Assembly: GCF_041379945.2 (NCBI RefSeq) | Contig: NZ_JBFTXJ020000006.1 | Location: forward strand, 1-64,000 | DNA: 64,000 nucleotides | Direction of reading: 5' to 3' | Source of the DNA: Aneurinibacillus sp. REN35 | GTDB lineage: Bacteria; Bacillota; Bacilli; Aneurinibacillales; Aneurinibacillaceae | Shown: positions 40,486-48,139 of the stretch, one piece after another | Layout: every line of letters begins with the position of its first letter | Numbering within the stretch: the stretch's first letter is position 1 | Translations under genes and position numbers: made by a program | Notes under the pieces: generated by a model | What the model was told of the DNA's origin: nothing | Seen by the model: only the letters and a program-made list of their open reading frames with translations | Databases searched by the model: none

Positions 40486-40896
40486 ATGCGTAAAATGGGA
40501 CTCGATGTCGGGGATAAAACCATCGGCGTCGCAATCAGCGATGAACTCGGTTGGACAGCGCAAGGAATTGAGACCATCCGCAGGGAAGGCAAGAAAAAAG
40601 ATTATCTTCGCATCGAAGAACTCATAAAACAGTACGATGTCGGGGAAATTATTGTCGGGCTCCCTAAAAACATGAACGGTACGATTGGGCCTCGAGGTGA
40701 ATTATGCCAGGCTTTTGCAGAATATCTGCATAATCGTTCGCATCTTCCCGTAATATTATGGGATGAGCGTCTAACGACAATGGCGGCAGAGAAGATGTTA
40801 ATATCTGCCGATGTTAGTCGCAAGAAAAGAAAGCAGGTTATTGATAAGACGGCAGCGATTATTATTTTACAGAATTATCTCGATGCCAAGAAATAG
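40486..40896 (+). CDS. ruvX: RuvX/YqgF Holliday-junction resolvase-like nuclease
   Basis: A 136-residue RNase H-fold protein. It begins [22 protein letters not shown] (first catalytic Asp in GLDVG). It contains [16 protein letters not shown] and [15 protein letters not shown]. Proteins of this family act in 16S rRNA 5' maturation or junction resolution. ATG at 40486 follows AGGAGAG; the longer open frame lacks a ribosome site and extends beyond the conserved N-terminus. Confidence 0.95.
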   Translation: MRKMGLDVGDKTIGVAISDELGWTAQGIETIRREGKKKDYLRIEELIKQYDVGEIIVGLPKNMNGTIGPRGELCQAFAEYLHNRSHLPVILWDERLTTMAAEKMLISADVSRKKRKQVIDKTAAIIILQNYLDAKK

Positions 40897-40908
40897 GAGG
40901 CTATGCGC

Positions 40909-41196
40909 ATGGATTTAGAAAATGTAGGAATCGAAGTTGGCGAATATATTACAATTACAGATGAAGAGTCAAACCAGGATTATGAGTATCTGGTGATGTA
41001 CATCTTCGAGATTGAAGACCGCACGTATCTCTGCCTTGTACCGGCAGAGCAAGAAGATGAAGAGGAATATGAAGTAGAATTCTTGCGTTATGAAGGTACG
41101 GATACGCTCCAGCCGATTGAAGATGAGCAGGAATGGGAGCAGGTAGAAGCCACATTTGAGACACTGATGAACGAATTGGACAAAGAGGAAAACTAA
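40909..41196 (+). CDS. DUF1292 family protein (YrzB/UPF0473 type)
   Basis: A 95-residue acidic protein with ITITDEESNQDYEYLVMYIFEIEDRTYLCLVPAEQEDEEEYEVEFLRYE, typical of DUF1292. Function unknown. ATG at 40909 is 8 bases from AGGAGG (40895-40900); ATG at 40903 is too close. It follows ruvX by 12 bases, as in B. subtilis, and precedes a second DUF1292 gene. Confidence 0.88.
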   Translation: MDLENVGIEVGEYITITDEESNQDYEYLVMYIFEIEDRTYLCLVPAEQEDEEEYEVEFLRYEGTDTLQPIEDEQEWEQVEATFETLMNELDKEEN

Positions 41197-41199
41197 TTC

Positions 41200-41484
41200 T
41201 TGGAAGTGTACCATCTGCGGAATTCATGGGGAAACGAAGTGGAATGGTATGATGTCGGGCTAGCTCGTATGGAACAATACCGCGTACTAACCGAGATAGA
41301 CGTAGCGGGACAGACGTATGCAGTGCTTATCCCGCTCGATTCCGCTGATCCGCATCCTTACCTGTTTAAGTATTCGCTCGCGGAAGGTGCTCCATTGCTT
41401 ACACTTATTGAATCAGAGAATGAGTGGGATGAAGCGGTGGATACATTTAGCGTGTGGCTGGATACAAACCAAGCACAGGCATAA
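41200..41484 (+). CDS. Second DUF1292 family protein
   Basis: A 94-residue relative of the preceding gene: EWYDVGLARMEQYRVLTEIDVAGQTYAVLIPLDSADPHPYLFKYSL aligns with the DUF1292 core, and both end in an ENEWDEAVDTF / EQEWEQVEATF helix. TTG start at 41200, three bases after the previous stop, so translation is probably coupled. It ends the alaS operon before a strong terminator. Confidence 0.8.
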   Translation: MEVYHLRNSWGNEVEWYDVGLARMEQYRVLTEIDVAGQTYAVLIPLDSADPHPYLFKYSLAEGAPLLTLIESENEWDEAVDTFSVWLDTNQAQA

Positions 41485-41541
41485 AGGAAAATAACCATTA
41501 TAGATAAAGCATTTAGTCTATATGGTTTATATGTATGAACG

Positions 41542-41584
41542 ATAAGCAGCCCATCTCTTTTCTGAGATGGGCTGCTTATTTTAA
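41542..41584 (+). terminator. Terminator of the alaS operon
   Basis: ATAAGCAGCCCATCTC (41542-41557) pairs with GAGATGGGCTGCTTAT (41564-41579), 16 bp, followed by T-rich sequence. Confidence 0.9.
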
Positions 41585-41637
41585 TTTATAGGTGCATTAT
41601 CGTGATCGAAAATAGACCATTTTTCCTGCTATACATT

Positions 41638-41703
41638 TTGCCTACAAAACATTAATATAAATAATAGTTAGTTAAACTAATTAAATAAACTAATTAACTA
41701 ACT
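41638..41703 (+). promoter_or_regulatory. AT-rich repeat operator and promoter region of the multidrug cassette
   Basis: An inverted repeat AGTTAGTTAA (41666-41675) and TTAACTAACT (41694-41703) flanks two direct copies of TAAACTAATTAA (41673-41684 and 41686-41697) with a 13-bp period. TTAGTTAAACTAA (41668-41680) is itself nearly palindromic. A -35-like TTGCCT (41638-41643) and AT-rich -10 candidates lie just before or inside the repeats. MarR proteins bind palindromes of this size, and a marR gene closes the operon, so autoregulation is likely. Confidence 0.55.
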
Positions 41704-41781
41704 GAAGTTTCTCCCTGGTTTCATAAGGAGGGTTGAAGCTAAGCGGCAGAAATAAAAATTACGGACAAGGAGAAAAAGAGC

Positions 41782-42504
41782 ATGAAGCGTTTTTTCATGG
41801 TTGCGGTAAGTGTTATTTGTGTTCTTGGTATCGTAGGCGGTGCTGCGTACTATATCATAGATCGCATGAATTATGTCACTACAGATAATGCGCGCCTAGC
41901 CGCAGATACAGTCACCATTGCTCCTCCTTCTACAGGTCATCTTATAGAATGGTCGGTACGTACGGGAAGCCAGGTGCAACAAGGAGATATTCTCGGAATT
42001 GAGATGGAAAGCTTATCTGCTGATGCAAACCAGAAGAGTACCGCTGTGCAATCAAATGTTCAGGGACAGCAAGGAGCAGCCGGTACGTCTCAGGCGGCTA
42101 ACAGAAAAGAAGAGATTACTTCTCCGATCACGGGAACCGTCCTAGAGACCCATGCAATAGCAAAACAAATGGTACAGCAGGGGCAGATCTTAGCCATGAT
42201 TGCGGATGTATCCAAGCCGCATATCGTGGCCTATATTGATGAGGATCACATTCGAGACGTTACGGTCAATAAAAATGTAGATGTGTACCTAGATGCGTAT
42301 CCAGGTTCTAAATTTAAGGGAAAGGTCGCACAGATTGGAGGGACGGCTGGCAAATTCCTGACAGCACAGAGTGCTATGAACCAGCAAGGGAATAGCAAGC
42401 AGTCCAAGCAAGTCGAAAGGGTTCCCGTAAAAATTACGGTGGAGGATTTTAATAGCAAGTATGTGGCGCTAGGTATGAATGCGACCATAAAAATCCATAA
42501 GTAA
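41782..42504 (+). CDS. HlyD/EmrA-type efflux adaptor, first copy
   Basis: A 240-residue protein with one N-terminal membrane anchor (about residues 5-26). The signature MNYVTTDNARLAADTVTIAPPSTGHL begins the first biotinyl-lipoyl half. The second half is ITSPITGTVLETHAIAKQMVQQGQ, and the beta-barrel ends GMNATIKIHK. Between the two lipoyl halves, where longer adaptors carry an alpha-helical hairpin, there is only a Gln/Asn/Ser-rich stretch (about 78-110). It links the membrane pump to the outside. AAGGAGAAAAAG precedes the ATG. Confidence 0.85.
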   Translation: MKRFFMVAVSVICVLGIVGGAAYYIIDRMNYVTTDNARLAADTVTIAPPSTGHLIEWSVRTGSQVQQGDILGIEMESLSADANQKSTAVQSNVQGQQGAAGTSQAANRKEEITSPITGTVLETHAIAKQMVQQGQILAMIADVSKPHIVAYIDEDHIRDVTVNKNVDVYLDAYPGSKFKGKVAQIGGTAGKFLTAQSAMNQQGNSKQSKQVERVPVKITVEDFNSKYVALGMNATIKIHK

Positions 42505-42531
42505 ACGAGTTAGGAAAAGGAGAACAACAGC

Positions 42532-43167
42532 ATGGGAAAAACACGTTATTTACTTACCAATATTGTCATTGTGCTAGTTATCGCTGCTTTGGGCATTGGC
42601 GGATACTATTACTATTATGAGTCAACGAATTATGTCACAACCGATGATGCAACCGTAACAGGAGATGTAGTGCCGGTATCTTCTATGTCTGCCGGTAAGT
42701 TAACAGAGTGGCAGGGTACAGAAGGCAGTACGATTGATCAGAACCAGGCAATCGGCAAAGTAACCACAGGCAACCAAGTCGCCTCTATTACGACACCGGT
42801 TAGCGGCACAGTTGTACAAAGCACAGCAATCAAAGGGCAGATGGTCACCCCGGGACAGCCGTTAGCTCAAGTGGTGGATATGAATAAATTGTACGTTCGG
42901 GCAAACATTGAAGAAACCGATATTGCAGATGTAAAAGCAGGCTATGACGTGGATATCATCGTTGATGCCGATACGAATACGACGTTTACAGGGAAAGTAG
43001 AAACAGTCGGATATGCAACCAATTCTTTATTCTCGATTATGCCTACGCAGAACGCGAGCGGAGATTATACGAAGGTTGTACAGCGAATTCCCGTCAAAAT
43101 TTCTGTGGATAATCTCCCAGCAGGGATTGTTCCGGGGATGAATGCAACGGTAAAGATCCATAAGTAA
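42532..43167 (+). CDS. HlyD/EmrA-type efflux adaptor, second copy
   Basis: A 211-residue paralogue of the preceding gene. It has an N-terminal anchor, STNYVTTDDATVTGDVVPVSSMSAGKL, ITTPVSGTVVQSTAIKGQMVTPGQPLAQVVDM, and the same GMNATVKIHK ending. The two lipoyl halves are separated by only a few residues, with no hairpin. AAAAGGAG precedes the ATG, 27 bases after the first adaptor. Two adjacent adaptors may form a mixed assembly; this is inference. Confidence 0.85.
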   Translation: MGKTRYLLTNIVIVLVIAALGIGGYYYYYESTNYVTTDDATVTGDVVPVSSMSAGKLTEWQGTEGSTIDQNQAIGKVTTGNQVASITTPVSGTVVQSTAIKGQMVTPGQPLAQVVDMNKLYVRANIEETDIADVKAGYDVDIIVDADTNTTFTGKVETVGYATNSLFSIMPTQNASGDYTKVVQRIPVKISVDNLPAGIVPGMNATVKIHK

Positions 43168-43199
43168 AATGTGATATTGAAGAAAGGAGGTCTTGTCGT

Positions 43200-44825
43200 A
43201 TGGAAGTAGAAAATGAACGGACCTCACGTCCGGGGATGGCACAGCACATCCCTTTGCTTTCTGTATTGATGCTCGGGTTATTTCTTGCCATCTTGAATCA
43301 AACACTATTGAACGTAGCCATTCCGCATCTCATTAATGAGTTTGGTGTAGAGGCGACGACTGCACAATGGTTGTTGACAGGATATATGCTGGTGAACGGA
43401 GCTTTGATTCCATTATCCGCGTTTTTGATTGAGCGCTTTGGAACGCGACGCCTTTTTTTGGCGGCCATGCTGTTCTTTACCATTGGCTCGCTTGTCTGTG
43501 GTATCGCGCCATCGTTTTCTGTCATTCTGATTGGTCGTTTAATTCAGGCGGTTGGCGGCGGTATTATGATGCCGCTTGTGATGACGATTATTCTCTCAAT
43601 CTTCCCTCCCGAAATTCGGGGGAAAGGAATGGGGATTTTTGGACTTGGTATGATGTTCGCACCAGCCGTCGGTCCAACATTATCTGGCTGGGTTATCCAG
43701 AATTATAGCTGGCGTATTATGTTTTACGGTATGGTTCCACTAGGTGTGCTGGTGATTGTTCTTTCGTTCATTCTGCTGCGCGATACGAGAAAAGATCAGA
43801 CCGCAAAGCTTGATGTATGGGGAGCCATTACATCCATCCTAGGTGTTGGAACGTTATTGTATGGATTAAGTGAAGCAGGTACGGTCGGATGGTCTAGTCC
43901 GGTTGTTATCGCGAATCTGGTGTTTGGTGTTATTATGCTGGGGGTATTTACGATGCTTCAGCTGCGTTCCGACCATCCGATGCTTGATCTTCGTGTCTTC
44001 AAATACGATATGTTCACACTCTCGAATATTATTAGCATCGTCTTAACGATTGCGATGTATGCGGGCATGTTCCTGCTGCCGATTTACTTACAGAATTTGC
44101 GGGGCTTTACACCGCTTCAGTCCGGCTTGCTTATGCTGCCGGGTGCGCTGATCATGGGGATCATGTCTCCCATCTCCGGAACTTTATTTGACAGAGTGGG
44201 ACCACGTCCCCTGGCCATTGTTGGTATGTTGATCACAGCGGTGACTACGTATGAATTCTCACGACTGACACTTGATACAAGCTACAATCATATTCTTGTT
44301 ATTAATATGATTCGCTCGTTTGGGATGGCTCTTTTGATGATGCCGATTATGACTGCAGGGATGAATCAGCTTCCGCAGGATAAAAACAGCCACGGTACAG
44401 CCATGTCGAATACCTTACGGCAGATTTCAGGCTCGATGGGGATTAGTATCGTTACGACCATTTTTAGTATGCGTACTACTTTTCATGTAGGAAAACTAAG
44501 TGAACAGGCCAACATCATGGACCCTTCTTTCAGTCAATCTTTCCAATCGTTCACTACGTCTGTAGCTGGCGTTACAGGAATGCAGGGAACACAGGCACAG
44601 GAAGCAGCAACCATACTGCTTTTAGGACAGCTTAGCAAAGAAGCTTCCGTGATGGGAATTAATGACGCGTTCTTCTGGGCAACCGGGTTTTCGGTGATAG
44701 CTCTAGTGCTAAGTGTATTCTTGCGTGACGTGCGAAAAGATAAAAAACAGGTACAAAAGGTTAAAGAGAGAATTGCACTCCCTGCCCCAGCACGCACGGA
44801 TGAACCAGGCACTGCCCTACAGTAG
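43200..44825 (+). CDS. DHA2-family MFS multidrug exporter (EmrB/QacA type)
   Basis: A 541-residue protein with about 14 membrane helices. Motif A is RFGTRRLFLAAMLFF, motif C is GLGMMFAPAVGPTLSGWV, and the first helix has LNQTLLNVAIPHL, all usual for 14-TMS drug/H+ antiporters. It acts with the two adaptor proteins encoded just upstream. AAAGGAGG is 9-10 bases before the ATG. The substrate is unknown. Confidence 0.92.
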   Translation: MEVENERTSRPGMAQHIPLLSVLMLGLFLAILNQTLLNVAIPHLINEFGVEATTAQWLLTGYMLVNGALIPLSAFLIERFGTRRLFLAAMLFFTIGSLVCGIAPSFSVILIGRLIQAVGGGIMMPLVMTIILSIFPPEIRGKGMGIFGLGMMFAPAVGPTLSGWVIQNYSWRIMFYGMVPLGVLVIVLSFILLRDTRKDQTAKLDVWGAITSILGVGTLLYGLSEAGTVGWSSPVVIANLVFGVIMLGVFTMLQLRSDHPMLDLRVFKYDMFTLSNIISIVLTIAMYAGMFLLPIYLQNLRGFTPLQSGLLMLPGALIMGIMSPISGTLFDRVGPRPLAIVGMLITAVTTYEFSRLTLDTSYNHILVINMIRSFGMALLMMPIMTAGMNQLPQDKNSHGTAMSNTLRQISGSMGISIVTTIFSMRTTFHVGKLSEQANIMDPSFSQSFQSFTTSVAGVTGMQGTQAQEAATILLLGQLSKEASVMGINDAFFWATGFSVIALVLSVFLRDVRKDKKQVQKVKERIALPAPARTDEPGTALQ

Positions 44826-44851
44826 GCGTGTGGTGTAAGAGGGGGAGCATA

Positions 44852-45301
44852 ATGAGTGAGGAACAGCATTTGTTAGTGCTTAGCAATCTTTTCCAGGAAC
44901 TGACGAGAAAAGTAGCGGCTGAAACTTCAAAGCAGTTTGAGCGGAATACATCGTGTCAGATTAGAGGATCTCATGCTTTTATATTGGCAGTATTGAGCGT
45001 CGATGGGCCGCAGAAAATTTCGGATTTAGCTCATCGGATGGAGATCACGCTTCCTTCTATCTCGGCGTTAGCAGACAAGCTTGTCTTGCATGGATATGTA
45101 GAGCGAAGACGGGCGGATGCGGATCGGCGCATTGTCCTCCTTGTCCTTACGGAAAAGGGGGAAGAGTTTGTTCGAGATTTACACGAAAAGAAAAAAAAGG
45201 CGATGCAAAAGTGCTACAGTGTATTGTCAGAAGAAGAGATTGAGACGATCATTCATATTTTCAGAAAAATTTTAGATAATATTACTACACAAAAAGAATA
45301 A
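44852..45301 (+). CDS. MarR-family transcriptional regulator
   Basis: A 149-residue winged-helix protein. The recognition region is KISDLAHRMEITLPSISALADKLVLHGYVERRRADADRRIVLLVLTEKGEE (about residues 55-105), a textbook MarR wing. ATG at 44852 follows GGGGGAG. Being the last gene of the efflux operon, it probably represses the cassette promoter until a ligand binds. Confidence 0.92.
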   Translation: MSEEQHLLVLSNLFQELTRKVAAETSKQFERNTSCQIRGSHAFILAVLSVDGPQKISDLAHRMEITLPSISALADKLVLHGYVERRRADADRRIVLLVLTEKGEEFVRDLHEKKKKAMQKCYSVLSEEEIETIIHIFRKILDNITTQKE

Positions 45302-45312
45302 GTACACCGACT

Positions 45313-45339
45313 AAGCCGCTCTGCTAGAGCGGCTTTTCG
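45313..45339 (+). terminator. Terminator of the multidrug cassette
   Basis: AAGCCGCTC (45313-45321) pairs with GAGCGGCTT (45327-45335), then a short T-run. Confidence 0.8.
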
Positions 45340-45432
45340 TTAGGCTGCCTTCTTTTTTCAATCCACCTTCTACAGGGAATGTTGTATAATAAATCGATGG
45401 AAAGCGGTAGACAAAAGGAGAGTAGGGAAAGA

Positions 45433-46497
45433 ATGCTGAATGAGAAAGGAAGCGTTGTACGAAAGACCATTACGTTTATGTTTATTGTTTTGCTGATTTT
45501 TGCACTTGGTATCGGCGGTGCAGCTTATTACGTATGGAATGGTCTACAGCCGATTGAATCGGAAAGTGGGCAGGCAAAGGTTGTTGAGATTCCGCCAAAT
45601 TCATCCATAAGCAAAGTGGGACAGATCCTAGAAGAAAACAAGCTGATTAAGGATGCGCGTCTATTCTCCATTTATGTAAAAATGAAGGGGAGCGGATCAG
45701 ACATCAAAGCGGGTAAATATCAACTTGCATCAGGACAGTCCATTGATGAGATGGTTAAAAAAATGGCGGAAGGGGATGTGTATAAGGATACGATTACCGT
45801 CACCATTCCAGAAGGGTATACAGTAGTGCAGATTGCTGCACGCCTCGAACAAAAAGGATTGGGGAAAAAGGATACGTTTTTGCAGGAAGTGAACAACGGG
45901 AAGTTTCCGCAGGAAATTGTTAAAAGCATTCCGCAGGATAAGCGGATTAAGTACCGTCTTGAAGGTTACCTCTTCCCTGATACGTACGAGTTTAAAAAAG
46001 GTACGACCGAGCACCAGATCATTGAGAGAATGCTTGAGCGCTTCGAAAAAGTGTGGGATGAGAGTTGGGATGCAAAGGTCAAGCAGCATACGCTAACGAA
46101 GCATCAGGCTGTTACGCTGGCATCGATTGTAGAGCGCGAAGTACGATCAGATGATGAACGCCAGAAAGTAGCCGGTGTGTATTACAATCGAATTGCTCAG
46201 CAGATGCCGCTGCAGGCAGATGCTACCGTGCAATATTTATTCGATAAACAAAAGGAACGTGTGATGCATAGTGATCTACAGCAGGATAGCCCATACAATA
46301 CGTACAAAGTAAAGGGACTTCCGCCAGGGCCGATTGCAAGCCCGGGAGAAGCTGCGCTGCACGCGGTTGCCAATGCTGAGAAGCATGACTATTTGTTCTA
46401 TGTAACGAAGAAGGATGGAACCGGACAGCATTATTTTGCGGCGACCTATCAAGATCATTTGAAAAACATCAATAAGAGCAAGACGAATCAAAAATAG
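45433..46497 (+). CDS. mltG: Endolytic murein transglycosylase MltG (YceG-like)
   Basis: A 354-residue protein with one N-terminal membrane helix (about residues 13-35). The LysM-like subdomain VVEIPPNSSISKVGQILEENKLIKDARLF is followed by the catalytic region ASIVEREVRSDDERQKVAGVYYNRI (catalytic Glu in VEREV) and ending SPYNTYKVKGLPPGPIASPGEAALHAV. MltG cleaves nascent glycan strands and sets their length. ATG at 45433 is preceded by AGGGAAAG. In B. subtilis yrrL directly follows the DUF1292 gene; here the efflux cassette lies between. Confidence 0.93.
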   Translation: MLNEKGSVVRKTITFMFIVLLIFALGIGGAAYYVWNGLQPIESESGQAKVVEIPPNSSISKVGQILEENKLIKDARLFSIYVKMKGSGSDIKAGKYQLASGQSIDEMVKKMAEGDVYKDTITVTIPEGYTVVQIAARLEQKGLGKKDTFLQEVNNGKFPQEIVKSIPQDKRIKYRLEGYLFPDTYEFKKGTTEHQIIERMLERFEKVWDESWDAKVKQHTLTKHQAVTLASIVEREVRSDDERQKVAGVYYNRIAQQMPLQADATVQYLFDKQKERVMHSDLQQDSPYNTYKVKGLPPGPIASPGEAALHAVANAEKHDYLFYVTKKDGTGQHYFAATYQDHLKNINKSKTNQK

Positions 46498-46560
46498 ATT
46501 TTGCACTATGAGTGTGCTATTATAGAGAAGTTTATGAGAAAATAACGAGGTGTAAATAAA

Positions 46561-47202
46561 ATGATAACCTCAGACCATATTGTACGTTATATGGAGTCGC
46601 TAGTCCCTGCGCGTTCTGAGCTGCTTTCGCGGATGGAGCGGGAGGCGGAAGCGGAACATATTCCGATCATTCAGCTTCCGAGCGCTCAGCTGCTTCGCTT
46701 CGTAGTTGCGATGCATAAGCCGAAGCGGATTCTAGAGGTAGGCATGGCCATCGGCTACTCTACGATCTGGCTTGCTGAGGCAGCGCCCGATGCGCATATT
46801 ACATCAATTGAGATTTCAGAAGAGATGGTTGCGCGTGCGAGACGCAATTTTGTGGAAGCGGGTGTAAGCGACCGGATTACGGTACTGCATCAGGATGCAC
46901 GAGACGGCTTAGCCGGAGAGTATACATTTGACTGTATATTTTTGGATGCAGCCAAAGGTCAGTACCATGTGTTCTTTGAGCAATATGCTCCATATCTTGC
47001 AGAGGGCGGGCTGTTAATTTGTGATAATGTGTTTTTTCGCGGCATGGTGGCCGAAGAGGACATACCAAAGAACAAGCGCAGCATGATTGTGAAGCTGCGC
47101 GCGTTCAATCAATTTTTAGCGGAACATCCGGCGTTTGAGACATCGTTTGTCTCGATCGGCGACGGACTGGCGTTATGTGTAAAACGGAGGGAAGTAACGT
47201 GA
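46561..47202 (+). CDS. trmR: tRNA 5-hydroxyuridine methyltransferase TrmR
   Basis: A 213-residue class I O-methyltransferase. Motif I is RILEVGMAIGYSTIWLA, followed by SIEISEEMVARARRNF, DCIFLDAAKGQYHVFFE and LLICDNVFFRG. In B. subtilis TrmR (YrrM) methylates ho5U34 to mo5U34. The two adjacent U32-type genes, which make ho5U, strongly support this role over a generic catechol-type methyltransferase. AGGTGTAAATAAA precedes the ATG; the stop overlaps the next start. Confidence 0.9.
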   Translation: MITSDHIVRYMESLVPARSELLSRMEREAEAEHIPIIQLPSAQLLRFVVAMHKPKRILEVGMAIGYSTIWLAEAAPDAHITSIEISEEMVARARRNFVEAGVSDRITVLHQDARDGLAGEYTFDCIFLDAAKGQYHVFFEQYAPYLAEGGLLICDNVFFRGMVAEEDIPKNKRSMIVKLRAFNQFLAEHPAFETSFVSIGDGLALCVKRREVT

Positions 47203-48125
47203 AAAAACCGGAATTGCTCTGTACGGCTGCTGATTTAGATGAGCTGGTGCAGGTTATCGAAGCCGGAGCCGATGCGATAAGCATCGGACATGAACAATAC
47301 GGTCTGCGAGTGGCGGGTAACTTTGAATTGGACGAGATCCGCCAGGCGGTAGAATTGGCGCACGCACGAGGTGCCAAAGTATATGTATCAGTAAATGCGC
47401 TGTTTCATAATGATGATCTCAAGGGTCTTCCTGCGTATCTAAAGGCGCTTGAAGCCGCGGAAGTAGATGGGATTGTATTTGGTGATACAGCCGTTGTTAT
47501 GGCCGCGCGTCAGATTGATTTGCAGGTACCGCTGCATTGGAATGCAGAAGTACTCACAACCAATTACGAAACGATTAATTATTGGGGCAGAAAAGGCGCG
47601 ACACGCGCTTTTGTCGCCCGTGAGCTGAATATGGATGCGATTGTGGAAATCAAGGAGAATGCAGAGGTAGAAATTCAGGTACAAGTGCATGGCATCACAT
47701 GTATTTTCCATTCTCGCCGTGACCTTGTGACAAACTATGAGAAATTTACAGACAAAGAAGCAGTACCTGCAAGCATGGATCGTAAGCTGTTCATAACGGA
47801 AGAGAAACGAGAAGATCTCCAGTATCCGATCTTTGAAGACCGCAATGGCACACATATTATGAGTGCGGAAGATATCTGTATTCTAGAATATCTAGATGAG
47901 CTGATGGATGCAGAGATTGACAGCTTTAAAATCGAAGGCATCATGAAGGATAGCGAGTACAATACAAAAGTAGTGGCCATTTATCGTCGGGCTATTGATG
48001 CATATGCTGAGAACCCGGATGAGTTCCAAGAGATTGTAGGGGGATTGCGACAAGAGCTTGACGCTATCCAGCCTTCTTCTCGCGAACTGACCACTGGTTT
48101 CTTCTTTAAAGAGCAAGTTTATTAA
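47199..48125 (+). CDS. trhP1: tRNA hydroxylation protein TrhP1 (peptidase U32 family)
   Basis: A 308-residue U32-family protein. It contains LLCTAADLDELVQVIEAGADAISIG, NALFHNDDLKGLPAYLKALE, NAEVLTTNYETINYWGRKGATRAFVARELNMDAI, and the U32-type SFKIEGIMKDSEYNTKVVAIYRRAIDAY. With TrhP2 it hydroxylates U34 of tRNAs in a prephenate-dependent route. GTG at 47199 overlaps the trmR stop and is 7 bases from GGAGGG; it gives the usual N-terminus. Confidence 0.88.
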   Translation: MKKPELLCTAADLDELVQVIEAGADAISIGHEQYGLRVAGNFELDEIRQAVELAHARGAKVYVSVNALFHNDDLKGLPAYLKALEAAEVDGIVFGDTAVVMAARQIDLQVPLHWNAEVLTTNYETINYWGRKGATRAFVARELNMDAIVEIKENAEVEIQVQVHGITCIFHSRRDLVTNYEKFTDKEAVPASMDRKLFITEEKREDLQYPIFEDRNGTHIMSAEDICILEYLDELMDAEIDSFKIEGIMKDSEYNTKVVAIYRRAIDAYAENPDEFQEIVGGLRQELDAIQPSSRELTTGFFFKEQVY

Positions 48126-48139
48126 TGAGGTGATTTATT

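Noticed and set aside
41485-41781. CRISPR-like array suspected from the AT-rich repeats
   Set aside because: Repeats are only 10-13 bp, overlapping and palindromic, with no spacers; they fit a repressor operator.
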